A model generated the notes under the pieces. The model did no database searches. It was not told where the DNA came from and saw only the letters and a program-made list of their open reading frames with translations. Source: Rufibacter hautae (GTDB taxonomy: Bacteria; Bacteroidota; Bacteroidia; Cytophagales; Hymenobacteraceae). From it: a DNA stretch of 64,000 nt. This document shows, in pieces, positions 17,117 through 26,296 of the stretch; within the stretch, counting starts at the first letter, position 1, and each line of letters opens with the position of its first letter. The stretch spans positions 1,488,001 through 1,552,000 of the forward strand of contig NZ_VKKY01000002.1 of NCBI RefSeq assembly GCF_008271695.1, given 5' to 3'. The position numbers were made by a program, and so were the translations under genes.

Positions 17117-18424
17117 TTACCTGGGCGCATAAATCTGAAACTTGCCGCTGCAATGCAGCAGGCTCATGAGGTACAGCAAACCGCCGTAATACCTATCACC
17201 CAAGGTGTGCGGCACCGGCAGGTTCCAGAGCGCCTCTACAAACTCTTTGGCCACCGGGTGCGTTGCTGCCAAACTCGCTACGGCGTTCGTGGAAACTAAC
17301 CCGGCTGAGGGCCCTGCTCCTACTTTCTTCCCGTCCAGGGTGTAGATATGGCCATAGGATGAAAGCCCCTCAGAGGCGAAGAAAGCTTGTATTCTGTTGC
17401 TGCGTTCCACCTCCCTTGAGTCTTTCTGCCACCAGGCCCAGTCCACGCTCCAGTTCATGGCCGTGCGCCAGGAATCATACGCGAAATGGTGCGAGTTGGG
17501 ATTGAAAGGGATGGTCACCGGCTTCCCGTCAAAGTGGGCATAATCTGGTGCCAGACCAGTCACCGGGTGCGTGGTTTTCTGGAAGAAGGCCCGGCTGGTG
17601 TCAGCGGCGGCTTTCCAGAAAGCTCGGTCCTTTTCCGGTCCCCAAAGCGCCCACAGTTCATAGAAAGCGGGTAAGTGGTACGACGGATCAGAGAACTTGC
17701 GGCCTTGGTTCGTGGGTACGAAGAGAATCATCTTGTGCTGCTCGTTCACCATAGGACCGGAGGTTTGCGGCCCGAACTTGGTGGTACCGGAAGTCTCGGG
17801 ATGGTGCCGCATGGTGGTCAGGATCTTATCAGCCCACTCCTTATAGTTGTAAATGCCTTGGCCGTTGCCCCATCGGCCGGAGGCAAAATACAGAGCGGTC
17901 ACAAAGTACTCTTCCCCATCCGGCGCCGGGCCTTCTGAGTTGCGGGTGCCATCTGGCTTCACTGACCAAGCAAAATATCCTTCTGAGGGGTGCCCGGGCT
18001 GGTCTATGTACATGTGCGTTATGGCGTAGTTCCACAGCGCGTCAAACTCGGCTTTTTTGTCCATCTGCACGGCAATCATCATCCCGTAAGACATGCCTTC
18101 GCTGCGCACGTCTTTGTTGTAGACGTCATGGATGTAAGCGAGCGGACCTTTTTCGTTCTTCCCGGCTTTAAAGTAAATGGCCTGGGAGGCAGAATCTCCC
18201 TGGAACAACTGCTGATAGCCGGCCTGTATCTTCCGGTTGATCTCCGCTTCTGAATGGCCGTTCTCTTTGAATAGATTCCGGTACTGCTTAGTAGCGTAGG
18301 CACCCTTCCCGGATTTCTCCATGTTGCCGTTTTGTGTGGCAATTTTAGCCTTTGGCGCGCAGGAAGTAAACATGCCAGCAAAAACGGTAAACACCAAAGC
18401 AGCAGTCAAAGCACGAGCTTTCAT
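17117..18424 (-). CDS. Glycoside hydrolase family 8 lipoprotein
   Basis: About 435 residues from the ATG ending at 18424, which opens a signal with lipobox FTSC (Cys22). RSEGMSYGMMIAVQMDKK holds the family's catalytic acid Glu, and YFAWSVKPDGT plus NSEGPAPDGEEYFVTAL match the GH8 barrel. The SEGMSYGMM and EGPAPDGEEYF words resemble the reducing-end xylose-releasing exo-oligoxylanase (Rex) branch, though endoglucanase activity cannot be excluded. As a lipoprotein it would work on oligosaccharides in the periplasm or on the surface. Only 4 nt separate its stop from palindrome copy 8. Confidence 0.85.
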   Translation of the reverse strand: MKARALTAALVFTVFAGMFTSCAPKAKIATQNGNMEKSGKGAYATKQYRNLFKENGHSEAEINRKIQAGYQQLFQGDSASQAIYFKAGKNEKGPLAYIHDVYNKDVRSEGMSYGMMIAVQMDKKAEFDALWNYAITHMYIDQPGHPSEGYFAWSVKPDGTRNSEGPAPDGEEYFVTALYFASGRWGNGQGIYNYKEWADKILTTMRHHPETSGTTKFGPQTSGPMVNEQHKMILFVPTNQGRKFSDPSYHLPAFYELWALWGPEKDRAFWKAAADTSRAFFQKTTHPVTGLAPDYAHFDGKPVTIPFNPNSHHFAYDSWRTAMNWSVDWAWWQKDSREVERSNRIQAFFASEGLSSYGHIYTLDGKKVGAGPSAGLVSTNAVASLAATHPVAKEFVEALWNLPVPHTLGDRYYGGLLYLMSLLHCSGKFQIYAPR

Positions 18425-18508
18425 AGTTAGTCTTGTTTTGAGGAAAAAGGTTGAAGCAGGAATTGAAAGATAGTTCAATTTCTTTATCTAGGTAAAACCC
18501 ACTAAACT

Positions 18509-18544
18509 GAATTACGCCTGTTTTCCAAAATTTGCCATGAAAAC
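18509..18544. repeat. 36-bp palindromic element, copy 9
   Basis: Contains ACGCCTGTTTTCCAAAAT and ends GCCATGAAAAC. It touches the ffh terminator hairpin. Confidence 0.65.
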
Positions 18545-18584
18545 AGAAAGGCTCGCACCGATGATGGTACGAGCCTTTCTGTTC
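18541..18584 (-). terminator. Terminator of ffh
   Basis: AACAGAAAGGCTCG and CGAGCCTTTCTGTT pair around a short loop, with one internal mismatch. On the minus strand the stem ends in CTGTTTT. Confidence 0.65.
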
Positions 18585-18611
18585 ATTGAAGTTTGATTTG
18601 GTAAGTCGCGA

Positions 18612-19949
18612 CTAGCGGCGTCCCATCATGCTGCCCAACTTGGCAAGACCGCCTTTGGTACCGGCCATCTTGTTCATGCTGCGCATCATTTTACGCATGT
18701 CGTTGAACTGCTTCATGAGGTTGTTCACCTGCTGGATGGTCGTTCCGGATCCTTTGGCGATACGGTTACGGCGGCTGCCGCTGATCATGTCTGGGTTTTG
18801 GCGCTCATCCTTGGTCATGGATTTGATGATGGCCTCAATGGGTTTGAAGGCGCTTTCGTCAATCTCCACGTCTTTCAGCATTTTGCTAACGCCCGGGATC
18901 ATGCCCACCAGGTCTTTGATATCACCCATCCGTTTAATCTGCTCCAACTGCGACAAGAAGTCATCGAAGTTGAACTGGTTCTTGCGGATGTTCTTGTTGA
19001 TACGCTTGGCTTCTTCCTCATCAAAGGTCTGCTGCGCGCGCTCTACCAGAGAGATCACGTCACCCATGCCCAGGATACGCTGGGCCATCCGATCTGGATA
19101 GAATAGGTCCAGAGCCTCCATCTTCTCACCGGTAGAGATGAACTTGATAGGTTTCTCTACCACAGCTCTGATGGAAAGGGCGGCCCCACCTCTAGAGTCA
19201 CCGTCCAACTTGGTCAACACCACGCCATCGAAGTTGATGCGCTCGTTGAAGGTTTTGGCGGTGTTCACGGCATCCTGACCGGTCATGGAGTCAACCACAA
19301 ACAACGTTTCGGTAGGCTTGATTGCCTCCTTGATGTTGTAGATTTCTTGCATCATCGCCTCATCCACGGCCAAACGACCGGCGGTGTCAATGATGACTAC
19401 TTTCTTGCCGGTTCTCTTGGCGTGCTCCACGGCGTTGCGGGCAATGGAAACCGGGTCTTTAGACTCGCGCTCCGCGAAGAACTCTACGCCAACCTGGTCG
19501 GCTAGCACGTTCAGCTGGTCAATCGCGGCCGGACGGTACACGTCGCAGGCAGCCACCATCACGCCTTTTCCTTGTCTTTTCAGGAAATTGGCCAGTTTAC
19601 CGGTGAACGTGGTCTTACCAGATCCTTGCAGACCAGCGATGAGCACAATGGCCGGCGAGCCGTTAATGTTGATGTCTTTTTTCTCGCCACCCATCAACTC
19701 GGTGAGTTCTTCGTGCACAATTTTCACCATCAGCTGGCCCGGTGACACGGCAATCAGTACGTCGCGGCCCATGGCCTCGTCTTTGATCTTGTCGGTCACG
19801 GTTTTGGCCACCTTGTAGTTCACGTCGGCATCTACCAGGGCGCGGCGCACCTCTTTGATGGTCTGGGCAACGTTAATCTCGGTGATGCTGCCTTGCCCCT
19901 TCAGGGTTTTGAAGGCGCGGTCCAGCTTGGTACTTAAATTCTCAAACAT
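18612..19949 (-). CDS. ffh: Signal recognition particle GTPase Ffh
   Basis: 445 residues: an N domain, then the G domain with P-loop LQGSGKTTFTGKLA, CDVYRPAAIDQL, VIIDTAGRL and LTKLDGDSRGGAAL, and a Met-rich M domain whose GSGTT and MRKMMRSMNKM words contact SRP RNA and signal peptides. It binds the 4.5S RNA and targets nascent membrane proteins to FtsY and the translocon. The RNA partner is encoded at 34480-34580. A -7 box (TATTTTTG, minus strand 20003-19996) lies upstream. Confidence 0.97.
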   Translation of the reverse strand: MFENLSTKLDRAFKTLKGQGSITEINVAQTIKEVRRALVDADVNYKVAKTVTDKIKDEAMGRDVLIAVSPGQLMVKIVHEELTELMGGEKKDININGSPAIVLIAGLQGSGKTTFTGKLANFLKRQGKGVMVAACDVYRPAAIDQLNVLADQVGVEFFAERESKDPVSIARNAVEHAKRTGKKVVIIDTAGRLAVDEAMMQEIYNIKEAIKPTETLFVVDSMTGQDAVNTAKTFNERINFDGVVLTKLDGDSRGGAALSIRAVVEKPIKFISTGEKMEALDLFYPDRMAQRILGMGDVISLVERAQQTFDEEEAKRINKNIRKNQFNFDDFLSQLEQIKRMGDIKDLVGMIPGVSKMLKDVEIDESAFKPIEAIIKSMTKDERQNPDMISGSRRNRIAKGSGTTIQQVNNLMKQFNDMRKMMRSMNKMAGTKGGLAKLGSMMGRR

Positions 19950-20073
19950 GTGGGATATATGACTGAGTTAGATATTTTTCAAAGATTGACAAAGACAAAA
20001 ATAAGGAGAATTTGCGGAAGTTCACCATCTTTTACCCGCAGCTGCGTATATTCGGACTTAACTATACAGAGAT

Positions 20074-20109
20074 GAGCGACACCTGTTTTTGCCTTGTTTC
20101 ACCTAAAAC
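20074..20109. repeat. 36-bp palindromic element, copy 10
   Basis: Contains ACACCTGTTTTTGCC and ends TCACCTAAAAC; the arms are less well matched than in other copies. Confidence 0.55.
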
Positions 20110-20166
20110 AACCTAAAAACAGTTTACGTTCGCTTCACACATTGTATTACCTGAAGTTTAAAGCCC

Positions 20167-21486
20167 TTGAAATCACCGGTTCCCACAACTCCCCAGCATG
20201 CTTTATTGGTCACCTACTACTGGCCTCCGTCCGGCGGAGCCGGCGTGCAGCGCTGCCTCAAGTTTGTAAAGCACCTGCCCGAGTTTGGAGTTACGCCCAC
20301 CGTGATCACCGTGGACGAGAAGCAGGCCTCCTACCCAGTATTGGACCAAACCTTACTGGCCGAAGTGCCCGCCGTGATAAAGGTGATCAGGACTTCCACG
20401 CGCGAGCCGTTTGAGTTCTACAAAAAAATCACGGGCAAAAAAGACATTCCGTTCGGGGGATTTGCCAACACGGGTGGGGAAAGTTGGAAACAGAAGCTGT
20501 TCAAGTTCCTGCGCGGCAACCTGTTCATTCCAGACCCAAGGGTGGGCTGGAATCGCTTTGCCTTCGCAGCGGCGCAGAAAGCCCTGGCGGCCCAACCCGT
20601 GAAAGCCATTGTCACCTCCAGTCCGCCGCATTCCACGCAGCTGGTTGGGTTGAAATTGAAAAAGAAATACGGCCTGCGGTGGATTGCCGACATGCGCGAC
20701 CCTTGGACCGATATTTATTATTACCAAGACCTGAACCACACCGGGCTGGCCCAGAAGCTAGACGCCAAATACGAGCGTGAGGTGCTGGAGCAGGCCGATG
20801 CCGTGGTAGTGGTCTCGGAGGACATGAAGCGCCTTTTCCTGAACAAGTCCACCAACATCAACCCCAAGAAAATCCACGTGATCCCCAACGGCTACGATGA
20901 GGCCGATTTTGTGCATCCGTCCACGCCCTCCAGTGAGGAATTCATCATCACCTACACCGGCACGCTCACCGAGGCCTACAACGTGATCGGGTTTTTCCAA
21001 GCGGTATGCGAAGTTATGACCAAAAACCCGCTCATGCGCTACAAGCTACGGTTCGTGGGCAAGGTGTCGGCGGAGGTGCGGCGGCAGATTGAGGAGGCCG
21101 GGCTGCCCCTCATCACTGAGTACATTGACTACGTGCCGCACGATGAGTCCATCAAATACCTAATGGCCAGCACCGTATTGTTCATGGCGATTCCGGATGT
21201 GGAGAACAACCGCGGCATTCTCACGGGCAAGCTGTTTGAGTACATGGCCGCCAACAAACCCATCATCTGCATAGGCCCAGTCCACGGCGATGCCGACAAG
21301 ATCCTGGACGAGTGCGGCGCGGGCCGAGTGTTTCATTACTCCGGTTATGACCTTATGGTGGATTACCTGCTGCAGATGACCAAAAACTGGAAGATCAACC
21401 ACAACCTGGACCTGCCCATCATCAACTACACCCAGTACTCACGCCGCTCCCTCACCGAGCAACTGGCTAAACTGATTAACGGCTGA
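20167..21486 (+). CDS. Glycosyltransferase family 4-like
   Basis: 439 residues. ALLVTYYWPPSGGAGVQRCL is the GT-B N-terminal signature, with WIADMRDPWTD and VSEDMKRLF in the first domain, then IPNGYDEADF and a C-terminal domain with KLFEYMAANKPIICIG (Glu of the nucleotide-sugar site). It probably builds a surface polysaccharide. It starts with TTG in a good frame context. It begins a run of plus-strand glycan genes (deacetylase, flippase). Confidence 0.85.
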   Translation: MKSPVPTTPQHALLVTYYWPPSGGAGVQRCLKFVKHLPEFGVTPTVITVDEKQASYPVLDQTLLAEVPAVIKVIRTSTREPFEFYKKITGKKDIPFGGFANTGGESWKQKLFKFLRGNLFIPDPRVGWNRFAFAAAQKALAAQPVKAIVTSSPPHSTQLVGLKLKKKYGLRWIADMRDPWTDIYYYQDLNHTGLAQKLDAKYEREVLEQADAVVVVSEDMKRLFLNKSTNINPKKIHVIPNGYDEADFVHPSTPSSEEFIITYTGTLTEAYNVIGFFQAVCEVMTKNPLMRYKLRFVGKVSAEVRRQIEEAGLPLITEYIDYVPHDESIKYLMASTVLFMAIPDVENNRGILTGKLFEYMAANKPIICIGPVHGDADKILDECGAGRVFHYSGYDLMVDYLLQMTKNWKINHNLDLPIINYTQYSRRSLTEQLAKLING

Positions 21487-21494
21487 TTCCCTTT

Positions 21495-21530
21495 GTTTCA
21501 GGGCTGTTTCACCAAAATCAGCCCTGAAAC
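21495..21530. repeat. 36-bp palindromic element, copy 11 (near-perfect)
   Basis: GTTTCAGGGCTGTTT at the left is an almost exact inverse of AAATCAGCCCTGAAAC at the right. It is one of the two best dyads in the window. Confidence 0.85.
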
Positions 21531-21566
21531 GACGACAACCACCACCAACCCTCTTCTTTCCTGCCC

Positions 21567-22886
21567 GTGAACAGCATCTTTGACTACGTCTTCTTTCACT
21601 TTCAAAGGCTGTACCATTTGCCTTCGCCGCTGGAGGTAAGCTATGGGCTGGATGGCAGAAGCCGGGTGCAGATTACGCCTACCTCCAGCGCTTTCCTGGA
21701 GGGGCAACAACCTCATCCGGGAGCACTAGTTTGGAAAGATTGGCGAGGCACCACCATCCCCCTCTTTTTTGACGAGAACATAGATCGACCGTGGTTTACC
21801 CAGGACAATCAAGGCCAAGTCATCGTGCATTTCGATGTGGTGGCCTCGGCCTTCTACCTGTTGAGCGGTTGGCAGGAATTTTATAGCACGGAACGTGATG
21901 AATTTAACAGGTTTCCGTACCGCGCATCGGTGCAGAACTTGCACGGCTTCATCACTAAACCCATTGTCAATTACTACCTGGAGATTCTCCGGGAAGCGGT
22001 TTCCCTGGCATACGGCCAGGAAATTAAGCCCCGGTTATGGAGCGGCAGACCTTTTGCCACCTGCCTCACGCATGACATTGATTACTGCCAGAGCGCCTGG
22101 AAAGTAGCCGGGAAACCAGCCTTACAACAAGGCAACCTGCAGTTGTTTTTCCGCTTGGCCCAGCAGAAACTCACCGGCCAGGATGCCTGGTTTAACTTCT
22201 CGCAGGTAGCCCAGGAACTGCAGCACCTGAACGCCAAAGGCACCTTCTTCTTCCTGCCGGAAACTGATACTTATGAAGGGCACCCCAACGCTGACTATGA
22301 CGTTTCTGATCCCAGAATCCAGAAGGAGGTTAAGCGTTTGGCAGCGGCAGGGCACGAGATTGGCGTGCACGGCAGTCATGGTACTGGAAGCAATCCCCGC
22401 CAACTGCAGACCGAGCGTGAAAAACTTCCCTTACCCGTTTCCGGCAATCGTTTCCATTACCTTCGCTTTGATCCGGTAAAAACGCCTGCCGTATTGGAAG
22501 AACTGGGTTTTGCCTATGACAGCACGCTAGGCTTCCCGGAGCATTACGGGTTCAGGAACAGTTACTGCCACCCCTTCCGGTTATTCAACTTCAAAGACCG
22601 CCGGATGTCTCCTGTCTGGGAACTGCCGCTGAACCTGATGGACGTGACCCTCAACCACCCCAAGTACCTGCAATTGCCGCCGCAAGAGGTGTTGCCCGCC
22701 ATTACGCCCATGTTGGAGGAGATCATCAAGTTTCATGGCACCTTTACCTTGCTCTGGCATAATGAGAACTTCAGCCCTTATGGCTTGAAAGGTGGTTTGC
22801 AGATGTTCCGGGAGATTACTGGTTTTTTGCAGGAGCGACAGACTGGCTTCTTCACCGCTGGTGAGGTCATCTTCCAAGTGCGGTAG
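21567..22886 (+). CDS. Polysaccharide deacetylase family protein with N-terminal DUF7033-like domain
   Basis: 439 residues from GTG. The first ~150 residues resemble the DUF7033 domain often fused to Bacteroidota deacetylases (VHFDVVASAFYLLSGWQE). The NodB-like domain follows: CLTHDIDYC carries the first Asp pair, HEIGVHGSHG the zinc histidines, and LLWHNENF the C-terminal His. It would remove N-acetyl groups from a surface glycan. The position between a glycosyltransferase and a flippase supports this. Confidence 0.8.
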   Translation: MNSIFDYVFFHFQRLYHLPSPLEVSYGLDGRSRVQITPTSSAFLEGQQPHPGALVWKDWRGTTIPLFFDENIDRPWFTQDNQGQVIVHFDVVASAFYLLSGWQEFYSTERDEFNRFPYRASVQNLHGFITKPIVNYYLEILREAVSLAYGQEIKPRLWSGRPFATCLTHDIDYCQSAWKVAGKPALQQGNLQLFFRLAQQKLTGQDAWFNFSQVAQELQHLNAKGTFFFLPETDTYEGHPNADYDVSDPRIQKEVKRLAAAGHEIGVHGSHGTGSNPRQLQTEREKLPLPVSGNRFHYLRFDPVKTPAVLEELGFAYDSTLGFPEHYGFRNSYCHPFRLFNFKDRRMSPVWELPLNLMDVTLNHPKYLQLPPQEVLPAITPMLEEIIKFHGTFTLLWHNENFSPYGLKGGLQMFREITGFLQERQTGFFTAGEVIFQVR

Positions 22887-22955
22887 CTACCCATTTCCTC
22901 AATTTTACCCGCCATAGTAAAAGCCACCGCAGAAGCTGCTATTTTTGCCTTTCGG

Positions 22956-23000
22956 GCCGAGGCTGTTTTCAGCTTGTATTTGGGAAATCGGCCCCAAAAC
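22956..23000. repeat. 36-bp palindromic element, copy 12 (expanded centre)
   Basis: The arms GCCGAGGCTGTTTT and GAAATCGGCCCCAAAAC are typical, but the centre is ~8 nt longer than usual. It ends 14 nt before the flippase start. Confidence 0.65.
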
Positions 23001-23014
23001 GCCGCACGCACTCC

Positions 23015-24490
23015 ATGGATGTCATCCGAAAGCAGGGTTATCTGAATACCATCATCTCCACTGTGGGCATGGTGGTGGGCTACCTGAATACAGTTTTAGT
23101 TCTCCCCTATTTCCTAGGTGATCCGGACAAAGTGGGGCTTACCCGATTTCTGCTGAGCGTATCGCCCATGTTCGCGCAGTTTGCAGCCCTGGGGTTCACC
23201 AATACCAGCGCCCGCTTTTTCCCCTACTTCCGCGACCGCGACAAACAGCACAATGGCTTCCTGTTCCTGATGCTGGCTATTCCCATGCTGGGCTTCGCGG
23301 TGGTGACGGTGCTGTTTCTGCTCCTGAAACCGGCGGTCTTTGAGCTGTACCGGGTTACCTCGCCGCTGGCGGTGAATTATTATTATTACATTATCCCGCT
23401 CAGCTTTTTCACCCTGCTGTTCCTGCTGCTGGATGCTTATCTGCGGTCGCTCTACAAAACCATTGTGCAGACGTTCCTGCAGGATTTTCTGGTCCGGATC
23501 TTCACCATGGCCTGCGCGGCGCTCTATTTCTGGGGTTGGATAGACTTTCAGTGGTTTGTGATTCTATTCATCGCGGCCAACTCCAGCACGGCGTTGATCT
23601 GCATTGTGTACCTGCTGTGGCTTCGGCAGTTCTTTGTGCGGCCCGGCCGGAACATGTTCCAAATTGTGCCTATCAGGGAAGTGGTACAGTACGGCTTGTA
23701 TGCGTTTCTGGGCAACATCTCCAGCACCATCATCACCTTCACTGATACGGCCATGATCATGATGTACCGGAGCCTGGCCGATGTCGCGTTCTACACCACC
23801 GGGTACTTTATCACCAGCGCTATTCTGGTGCCCTACCGGTCCATGAACAAGATTCTGAGTCCGCAGGTAGCCGATCTGTTCAAGTTGCATGACATGCCAG
23901 CCCTGGCGCAGCTCTACAAGAACATGACGCGCGTGAACCTGCTCATTGGCTTGCTGCTGTTTCTAGGCATCTGGTGCAACGTGGACAATATCTTCGCGTT
24001 CATGCCCGCCGAGTACAGTGCCGGCCGCTACGTGATATTGTTCATGGGCATCGCCCGGATTTTTGAGCTAGCCACCGGCCTGAACGCCATGATTCTGGTG
24101 ACCTCGCACAAATACCGCTATGACCTTATTCTGAACGTGCTCATGGTCATTCTGGTCATCTACACTAATTACCTGCTTATCCCAGAATATGGCATCAACG
24201 GGGCTGCTTTCGCCTCTATGCTGGTGCTCATCTTTATCAATGTTTTCCGGGTAGCGTTTGTAGGCTACTTTTTCAAAATGCAGCCCTTTGGGTGGGACTC
24301 CCTCCTGCTGCTCCTGATTGCCGGAGCAGCTTACCTGGCCTCCTGGTTAGTGCCTCAACTTCCTCACCTGCTTCTGGATATTGCCGTCCGGTCTCTGGTC
24401 ATCACGGCGGTATACGGGGGATTAGCCATCGGCCTGAAGGTCTCGCCGGAACTGAATAATGGCTTGGTCAAACTAAGGGCAAGATTTTAA
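23015..24490 (+). CDS. Oligosaccharide flippase (Wzx/MOP type)
   Basis: 491 residues with about 14 hydrophobic helices. The start GYLNTIISTVGMVVGYLNT and the later QYGLYAFLGNISSTIITF and MILVTSHKYRYDLILNVL regions match the polysaccharide transport branch of the MOP superfamily. It would flip a lipid-linked sugar unit across the inner membrane. It follows the deacetylase in the same direction. Confidence 0.85.
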   Translation: MDVIRKQGYLNTIISTVGMVVGYLNTVLVLPYFLGDPDKVGLTRFLLSVSPMFAQFAALGFTNTSARFFPYFRDRDKQHNGFLFLMLAIPMLGFAVVTVLFLLLKPAVFELYRVTSPLAVNYYYYIIPLSFFTLLFLLLDAYLRSLYKTIVQTFLQDFLVRIFTMACAALYFWGWIDFQWFVILFIAANSSTALICIVYLLWLRQFFVRPGRNMFQIVPIREVVQYGLYAFLGNISSTIITFTDTAMIMMYRSLADVAFYTTGYFITSAILVPYRSMNKILSPQVADLFKLHDMPALAQLYKNMTRVNLLIGLLLFLGIWCNVDNIFAFMPAEYSAGRYVILFMGIARIFELATGLNAMILVTSHKYRYDLILNVLMVILVIYTNYLLIPEYGINGAAFASMLVLIFINVFRVAFVGYFFKMQPFGWDSLLLLLIAGAAYLASWLVPQLPHLLLDIAVRSLVITAVYGGLAIGLKVSPELNNGLVKLRARF

Positions 24491-24608
24491 TTATTGACGC
24501 TTAAAACCGTTGCAATTACCCTCTATTAAGGTATATTCAGAAAAAATAATATTTCTCAATTCAACCCAGCTAAATAAGGATTAAACATTCTATCTCTTGT
24601 ATCCTATA

Positions 24609-26201
24609 ATGAAAAGAATTGCCCTTTTGTGTTTTACCTTCTTCGTACTAATTGCCCCTTCATTTTCCCAGACCTCGGTAGAAAAACTCATTGCGCACTT
24701 TCCCTTTGATGGTAATGTGAGAGACGTTAGCGGCAATAATCACCAGGCCACGGTAAGAGGAGCTACTTTAACAACAGACAGGTTCAACACTCCCAACCGC
24801 GCTTACTATTTTGATGGCCTTGATGATAATATTGTGTTGGGGAGCAGTTTTGACCTTATACCCAAAACCATCAGTTTCTGGTTTAATGCCCATACCATAG
24901 ATGCAAACTCCAGGGTGATTTACGCCTCTGATAACCCAGATCTGAACTATGGCATCACGGCGGTCGAAATTAAAACAATTGTGGGTCTTCCTAAATTAGC
25001 CACCCATATCACCAGTTCAAGAGACACCGCAACTGTGGTACTTAACACCTGGCATTTCTTCACCATTACCGTGAACGATGACTCTACCCATTTCTACTTG
25101 GATGGGGTTAAATTGAAAAGCAGAGAGCGGACCGGTTACCCGAGATCAGACACGGGGGTACCGCAAACCATTGTGGGGTCACATAGACAAGGGAACACCG
25201 GCAGCCTTTTCTTCCACGGCAAGATAGATGATGTAAAGATCTATAACCGGGAACTAACAAAGGAAGAAGTGAAAGTCTCTTACCTCGGGCTCTCCATCGA
25301 TTTAGGCGAGGACTTCTGTATCAGACCGAATCAGATAGGCTTGGTGCCAGCCACGGGTTTTGAAAGTTATTTATGGAGCAATGGCTCAACAGAGCCTACA
25401 TTAAGGGCTACCCAACCAGGGAATTACAGCCTCATTGCAACAGATAGATTGGGAAACAAATACTACGGTGAAATAAAGATTTCCGCCTGCCCCCAACCTG
25501 ATTTCACCTACACGTTTGACTGCAAATCCAACACGTTCACCTTCTCCCCCATCCTGAACTTTCCCTATGACCGTTTTCATTGGAAATATGACAAGCAGAT
25601 TGTACCCAATATTCTATCGCCGGCGCATAAATTCTCCACGGAAGGGGTAAACCAGGTTTCTTTGAACGTGTATCATAAAGGAGAAGAATACACCATTGAC
25701 AAGTTCATAACCTATACCCAAAGCGTAACCCCTTACCTGGGCAAAGACACTACGCTCTGCATGGGAAATACGCTCACCCTTCAGCCCGAGATTCTGAAAG
25801 GCACTGCCCTTAAATGGTCTGATGGCTCTACTGGAACGTCGCTGGTTGTGTCTTTGCCGGGCACCTATTGGGTAGAGGCCACCCGGGGAGATTGTGTCAT
25901 CAGGGATGAAATTGTAGTCAGCAACACCACCTGCCAGGAGGAATTCATAAGTCAGGTGATGATTCCGAACATCTTCACCCCGAACGGTGATGGGCAGAAT
26001 GATTTCTTTCAAATACAGAACCTTAACGCTGCTGTCAAAAACAAACTGACAGTTTACAACCGCTGGGGCCAACAAGTATTCCATTCCCCGGATTACAAAA
26101 ACGAATGGACCGGTTCTAAACAGGAAGGCGTGTTTTACTACGTGTTAACCTTAGGCGCAAAAGGCGACGTTTACAAGGGTTGGGTGGAAGTCATCAGGTA
26201 A
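24609..26201 (+). CDS. Secreted LamG-like protein with T9SS type-B sorting domain
   Basis: About 530 residues from ATG 24609, which opens a signal peptide (MKRIALLCFTFFVLIAPSFS). Residues ~25-220 form a concanavalin/LamG sandwich: LIAHFPFDGNVRDVSGNNH, AYYFDGLDDNIVLG, TISFWFN and GKIDDVKIYNRELT. Ig/PKD-like segments with SYLWSNGSTEPT and LKWSDGSTGTS follow. The C-terminus is the gliding-motility type-B signal (IPNIFTPNGDGQNDFF, VYNRWGQQVF, GWVEVIR). It is probably a surface carbohydrate-binding protein. Base composition is richer in A and T than its neighbours. Confidence 0.85.
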   Translation: MKRIALLCFTFFVLIAPSFSQTSVEKLIAHFPFDGNVRDVSGNNHQATVRGATLTTDRFNTPNRAYYFDGLDDNIVLGSSFDLIPKTISFWFNAHTIDANSRVIYASDNPDLNYGITAVEIKTIVGLPKLATHITSSRDTATVVLNTWHFFTITVNDDSTHFYLDGVKLKSRERTGYPRSDTGVPQTIVGSHRQGNTGSLFFHGKIDDVKIYNRELTKEEVKVSYLGLSIDLGEDFCIRPNQIGLVPATGFESYLWSNGSTEPTLRATQPGNYSLIATDRLGNKYYGEIKISACPQPDFTYTFDCKSNTFTFSPILNFPYDRFHWKYDKQIVPNILSPAHKFSTEGVNQVSLNVYHKGEEYTIDKFITYTQSVTPYLGKDTTLCMGNTLTLQPEILKGTALKWSDGSTGTSLVVSLPGTYWVEATRGDCVIRDEIVVSNTTCQEEFISQVMIPNIFTPNGDGQNDFFQIQNLNAAVKNKLTVYNRWGQQVFHSPDYKNEWTGSKQEGVFYYVLTLGAKGDVYKGWVEVIR

Positions 26202-26224
26202 ACTTTGCCATTTACCTGAATGAT

Positions 26225-26274
26225 AAAAAGAGAGCGGCCTGCTTCTGTAAAGATCTCAGGCCGCTCTCTTTTTA
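26225..26274. terminator. Bidirectional terminator
   Basis: AAAAAGAGAGCGGCCTG pairs with CAGGCCGCTCTCTTTTT around a 15-nt loop. It lies between convergent genes. Confidence 0.9.
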
Positions 26275-26296
26275 TTAGGTTACAGATATTAAAATA

